Assembly: GCA_934462825.1 (NCBI GenBank)
Contig: CAKSIP010000015.1
Coordinates: 1-33,908 of the forward strand
From: an uncultured Eubacteriales bacterium
Lineage (GTDB): Bacteria > Bacillota > Clostridia > Oscillospirales > CAG-272
DNA: 33,908 nt
Direction: 5' to 3'
The notes beneath the pieces are model-generated. The model was given only the letters and a program-made list of their open reading frames with translations. It ran no database searches and had not been told where the DNA came from. Positions 31,458-33,908 of this stretch are shown one piece after another (the stretch's first letter is position 1; each line of letters starts with the position of its first letter). The position numbers and the translations under genes were made by a program.

Positions 31458-33335
31458 TCAGCCCAAGAGCCACCGCGTGGCCAACGCAACGCCGTAAGCG
31501 AGGGCAAGGCGGCCAAAGCCGATTCGCCAAAGCCGCTTTCCCCAGCCAAGTTCCCGCGCCTCGGCGACGACAGCGGCGGCGCAAGGGGTGTAGAGAAGAA
31601 TAAACACGGCGAGAGCGCCCCCCGCGCCGGGGGAGAGAAGCGCGGCCAGGGCGCCGGGGAGCACCGAAGCGTCGGTTCCCAGCAAAACGCAGAGAGTGGA
31701 AACCACCGCCTCTTTGGCCGAAAGCCCTGCCAGCAGGGCGGCACAGATTCGATGGTCGTTAAGGCCGAGCGGCTTTAAGAGGGGCGACAAAACCCGGCCG
31801 AAACGGAACAGAAAGCTCGCCTGCGGATCGCTCGGGCAAAAGCCGGAGGGGCCGAGAACGGAGAGCAAATACACAGCGGCGGAGGCCGGCAGGATGATGG
31901 TAAAGGCGCGGCGGAAAAAATCCCCGGCCCGGTAGAGCGAAAGCCGGAGCGCTTGGGAAAGCGACGGCAAACGGTAGTCGGGAAGCTCCAAAAGAAAGGA
32001 GGCGTCCTCGCCGCTTGAGCCTTCGGCACTCCCTCGGCTTTGCCGCGGCGCCGAAAGAACCGAAAGAAGGAGAAACAGCAGCAAACCGAGCAGGTAAAGT
32101 CCGGCAATGGCAAGCCCGCCCTGCCGTCCGAAAAAGGCGGCGGCCAATACGGAGTAAATCGGCAGCTTGGCTCCACAGCTCATAAACGGAACAAAAAAGG
32201 CCGTGCGGCGGCGCACACGCGCTTCGGGAAGGGTGCGGACGGCCAGCATCGCAGGGACACTGCACCCAAAGCCGAGCAGGAGGGGAACGGCGCTTTTTCC
32301 GTTCAGACCGAGGCGGCGAAAGGGCTTGTCAAAGAGAAAGGCCGCGCGCGCCAGATACCCGCAATCCTCCAAAAGGGAGAGGAAAAAGAGCAGCGTCAGC
32401 ACGGTGGGGAAGAAAGACAAAACCGAAAGAACGCCCCCGAGCAGACCGTTGCACAGAAAATCGCTCCAAAATCCGGCGCGGAGTCGGCCCCGGCACCCGG
32501 CGATGATTTTCGTGAACCCGGCGGCCGTCAGGGCCGTCAGCGGATCGCCGATCAGCGAAAAGGAGAGAAAGAAAATCAGGCAAAGGCCGAGGAAAAACAG
32601 GGGAAAGCCCGTCAGTTTGCCGACGGCAATCCGGTCGATGCGCCGGGATATGCGGGCACTTCGGCTTTCCGCGGGCGCATGGAGACAACGGGCGCAAGCC
32701 CTGTCGATTCGGCGATACCGAAGCGTTGTCTCGCGGAGAAAGCGCAAACAGTCCGTCGGCGTTTCCATCGGAGAGAAAGGAGGCGGGCGAGGGGAGCGCG
32801 GCTTTGCCCTTGCGCCGTCTTGCATGACCGAAAGCGCCGTTTGCACCAGCGCTTCGATCCCCTCCCCGGTGCGTGCGCTGATGCGGACAAAGGGAAGCCC
32901 AAAGCAGCGGGAAAGCGCCTGCTCGTCTACCGTGCCGCCGCCCGCCGCCAGCAGATCACAGCAGTTCAGGGCGACCACCATGGGGAAGCCGCACTCGGCT
33001 AAGGCAAGCGTCAGGTACAGACCGCGGGAAAGGCTGGTGACATCAATGACCTGGATTACACAATGAATCGGCAAACGAAACAGCGCCGCCGCGGCGGCTT
33101 CCTCGTCGCCGCTGAGGGGGCGTAACGAGTACATCCCCGGCAGATCGGTCACGGTGACGGGCGGCAGAGGCGCCTCTTTGGGGGAAAACCGACCGGCCAG
33201 CGAGGGCAAAAGAATCCCGTCCAGCGTTTCCACCGTGACGCCGGGGTAGTTGCCCGTGTGCGCCCGGCCGCCGGTGAGCCGGTTAAAAAGGGAGGATTTC
33301 CCGCCGTTGGGGTTGCCGGCCAATACGATTCTCAT
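31458..33335 (-). CDS. feoB: Ferrous iron transport protein B
   Basis: FeoB is the GTPase-coupled membrane importer of Fe(II). The 625-aa protein has an N-terminal G domain: G1 GNPNGGKSS (residues 7-15), G3 DLPGMYSL, G4 NCCD (the usual form is N-x-x-D), and G5 SARTG. A helical spacer and about eight to ten membrane segments follow, with the conserved GFGCSVPAMLAVRTL and SCGAKLPIY cores that carry conserved cysteines. It is somewhat short for the family, mainly in loops. The ATG at 33335 has GGAGG seven bases upstream and overlaps the feoA stop (ATGA), so the pair is translationally coupled. No Fur or DtxR box was recognised. Confidence 0.94.
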   Translation of the reverse strand: MRIVLAGNPNGGKSSLFNRLTGGRAHTGNYPGVTVETLDGILLPSLAGRFSPKEAPLPPVTVTDLPGMYSLRPLSGDEEAAAAALFRLPIHCVIQVIDVTSLSRGLYLTLALAECGFPMVVALNCCDLLAAGGGTVDEQALSRCFGLPFVRISARTGEGIEALVQTALSVMQDGARAKPRSPRPPPFSPMETPTDCLRFLRETTLRYRRIDRACARCLHAPAESRSARISRRIDRIAVGKLTGFPLFFLGLCLIFFLSFSLIGDPLTALTAAGFTKIIAGCRGRLRAGFWSDFLCNGLLGGVLSVLSFFPTVLTLLFFLSLLEDCGYLARAAFLFDKPFRRLGLNGKSAVPLLLGFGCSVPAMLAVRTLPEARVRRRTAFFVPFMSCGAKLPIYSVLAAAFFGRQGGLAIAGLYLLGLLLFLLLSVLSAPRQSRGSAEGSSGEDASFLLELPDYRLPSLSQALRLSLYRAGDFFRRAFTIILPASAAVYLLSVLGPSGFCPSDPQASFLFRFGRVLSPLLKPLGLNDHRICAALLAGLSAKEAVVSTLCVLLGTDASVLPGALAALLSPGAGGALAVFILLYTPCAAAVVAEARELGWGKRLWRIGFGRLALAYGVALATRWLLG

Positions 33336-33661
33336 GGGTTTTCCTCCGGCCGGATGGCAATGGCGGCGGTTTCACTGTCCCCAAGGGTGATTTCATAGCC
33401 GCGCAGGCGATAACGGCGCGGCGAGCCGAGGGGCGCGGCCGCCAGGGCCAGCACACGTGTGCCCGGCACGAATCCCATTTCCGCCAGACGGCCGATGCGT
33501 CGGAGCGAGGCGCTTTCTTGGGGGACGTCTCCCTTCGGGCACCTTGGGAACGACGCTTTTTTTTCGTCTTCCCCTTGCCCTTTCGGCGCGGCGGGCGCTT
33601 GCGGCAGAATATACCCGGTGATCGTGCCGTACTTGCCGATTTTTAACTCGCTGAGTGTCAT
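33332..33661 (-). CDS. feoA: Ferrous iron transport protein A, with a loop insertion
   Basis: FeoA is a small SH3-like protein that acts with FeoB. The family is usually 75-85 aa; this one has 109. It opens MTLSELKIGKYGTITGYI, and the second half RIGRLAEMGFVPGTRVLALA and GYEITLGDSETAAIAI is typical. Between them is an extra hydrophilic stretch of about 28 residues rich in Pro, Lys, Glu and Gln. The ATG at 33661 matches the family start; its GGAGGA site is unusually close (about one or two bases), and the frame stays open upstream only through rare starts without a site. A perfect eight-pair hairpin lies immediately upstream. Its stop overlaps the feoB start. Confidence 0.9.
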   Translation of the reverse strand: MTLSELKIGKYGTITGYILPQAPAAPKGQGEDEKKASFPRCPKGDVPQESASLRRIGRLAEMGFVPGTRVLALAAAPLGSPRRYRLRGYEITLGDSETAAIAIRPEENP

Positions 33662-33673
33662 TCCTCCGACCTT

Positions 33674-33693
33674 GGCTTTCGCAAACGAAAGCC
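33674..33693 (-). promoter_or_regulatory. Hairpin just upstream of the feoA ribosome site
   Basis: GGCTTTCG and CGAAAGCC pair perfectly with a TTTG loop, ending about six bases before the GGAGGA of feoA on the minus strand. Its position suggests an effect on translation, but no known riboswitch is recognised. Confidence 0.45.
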
Positions 33694-33779
33694 CCTTTCT
33701 TTTGGCATGGCCCCGGCGGCCTGCGGGCGAGGGGCTCTGTCCCAATGTATGCGCGGCGGCCGGAGTTTATTTGCTTTTC

Positions 33780-33800
33780 TTTCTTCTTTCTTCTTTCTTC
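33780..33800 (-). repeat. Heptamer tandem repeat upstream of feoA
   Basis: GAAGAAA (minus strand; TTTCTTC on the plus strand) is repeated three times exactly, with partial copies on both sides, in the feoA leader region. Confidence 0.8.
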
Positions 33801-33873
33801 TTTTTCAAGCGGTGAGAGCGAGGCGCGCCTGCAAAAAAAGTGTGAACAAAAAATAAAATAATAAGGAAATCTA

Positions 33874-33902
33874 TTGACGAAATCTCTTTTTTCCATTAGA
33901 AT
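33874..33902 (+). promoter_or_regulatory. Rightward sigma-A type promoter at the window edge
   Basis: TTGACG, a 17-base spacer, then TAGAAT. It reads toward a gene beyond the right end of the window and is divergent from feoA. Confidence 0.7.
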
Positions 33903-33908
33903 GAAGAA

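Noticed and set aside
33662..33745. A longer FeoA starting at TTG 33745
   Set aside because: The start is rare, no ribosome site precedes it, and FeoA proteins normally begin at the MTLSEL-type segment.

Overview
The window looks like a chromosomal segment from a member of the Firmicutes, most likely class Clostridia. The grounds are purine-rich Shine-Dalgarno sites, textbook sigma-A promoters (nearly all with a 17-base spacer), sporulation-associated genes (spoIIR and a YtvI-like membrane protein), a clostridial-type GlgC/GlgD pair, and a moderately GC-rich composition. Genus cannot be read from the sequence. An uncultured gut-type Oscillospirales-like organism is my guess, not a result.

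Layout. 1-1720 (minus strand): tRNA-Val with its own promoter, tmk, and spoIIR. 1925-3800 (minus): a DUF92 membrane protein and an acyl-ACP thioesterase under one consensus promoter, ending at a strong terminator. 3901-15221 (plus): a glycogen cluster in the order glgB, glgC, glgD, glgA, glgP, a GH13 alpha-glucan hydrolase, and a small conserved protein. It covers ADP-glucose synthesis, chain elongation, branching, phosphorolysis and hydrolysis. A terminator-like hairpin lies between glgD and glgA. 15226-16071 (minus): manganese exporter mntP with a structured leader holding a short overlapping ORF. 16156-16837 (plus): rlmH. 16847-19167 (minus): MBL-fold hydrolase, SDR oxidoreductase and cupin genes. 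19296-21472 (plus): a YtvI/AI-2E family membrane protein and an RluA-family pseudouridine synthase. 21473-21995: about 520 bases without a gene, holding stacked hairpins, a duplicated 22-base module, a promoter and a long leader. 21996-28858 (plus): the F1Fo ATP synthase operon. 29049-33661 (minus): feoA, feoB (ferrous iron uptake) and recG. A rightward promoter at the right edge reads out of the window.

The most unusual part is the ATP synthase operon. The order is a, c, b, [delta C-terminal domain fused to alpha], gamma, beta, epsilon. There is no separate delta gene, and the six-helix N-terminal domain of delta is missing. Subunit c has a signal-peptide-like N-terminus followed by an acidic Ala/Pro/Glu linker. 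Beta carries about 55 extra charged residues at its N-terminus. Epsilon is cut by an in-frame TAA exactly between its beta-sandwich and its C-terminal helices, while the helix sequence continues in frame beyond the stop. These changes touch the stator tip, the c-ring and the inhibitory element of one machine.

Two sequence-wide habits also stand out. One is a family of long hairpins with A-run/T-run arms at gene ends. The other is the presence of short tandem repeats of 6-8 bases in the linkers between genes.
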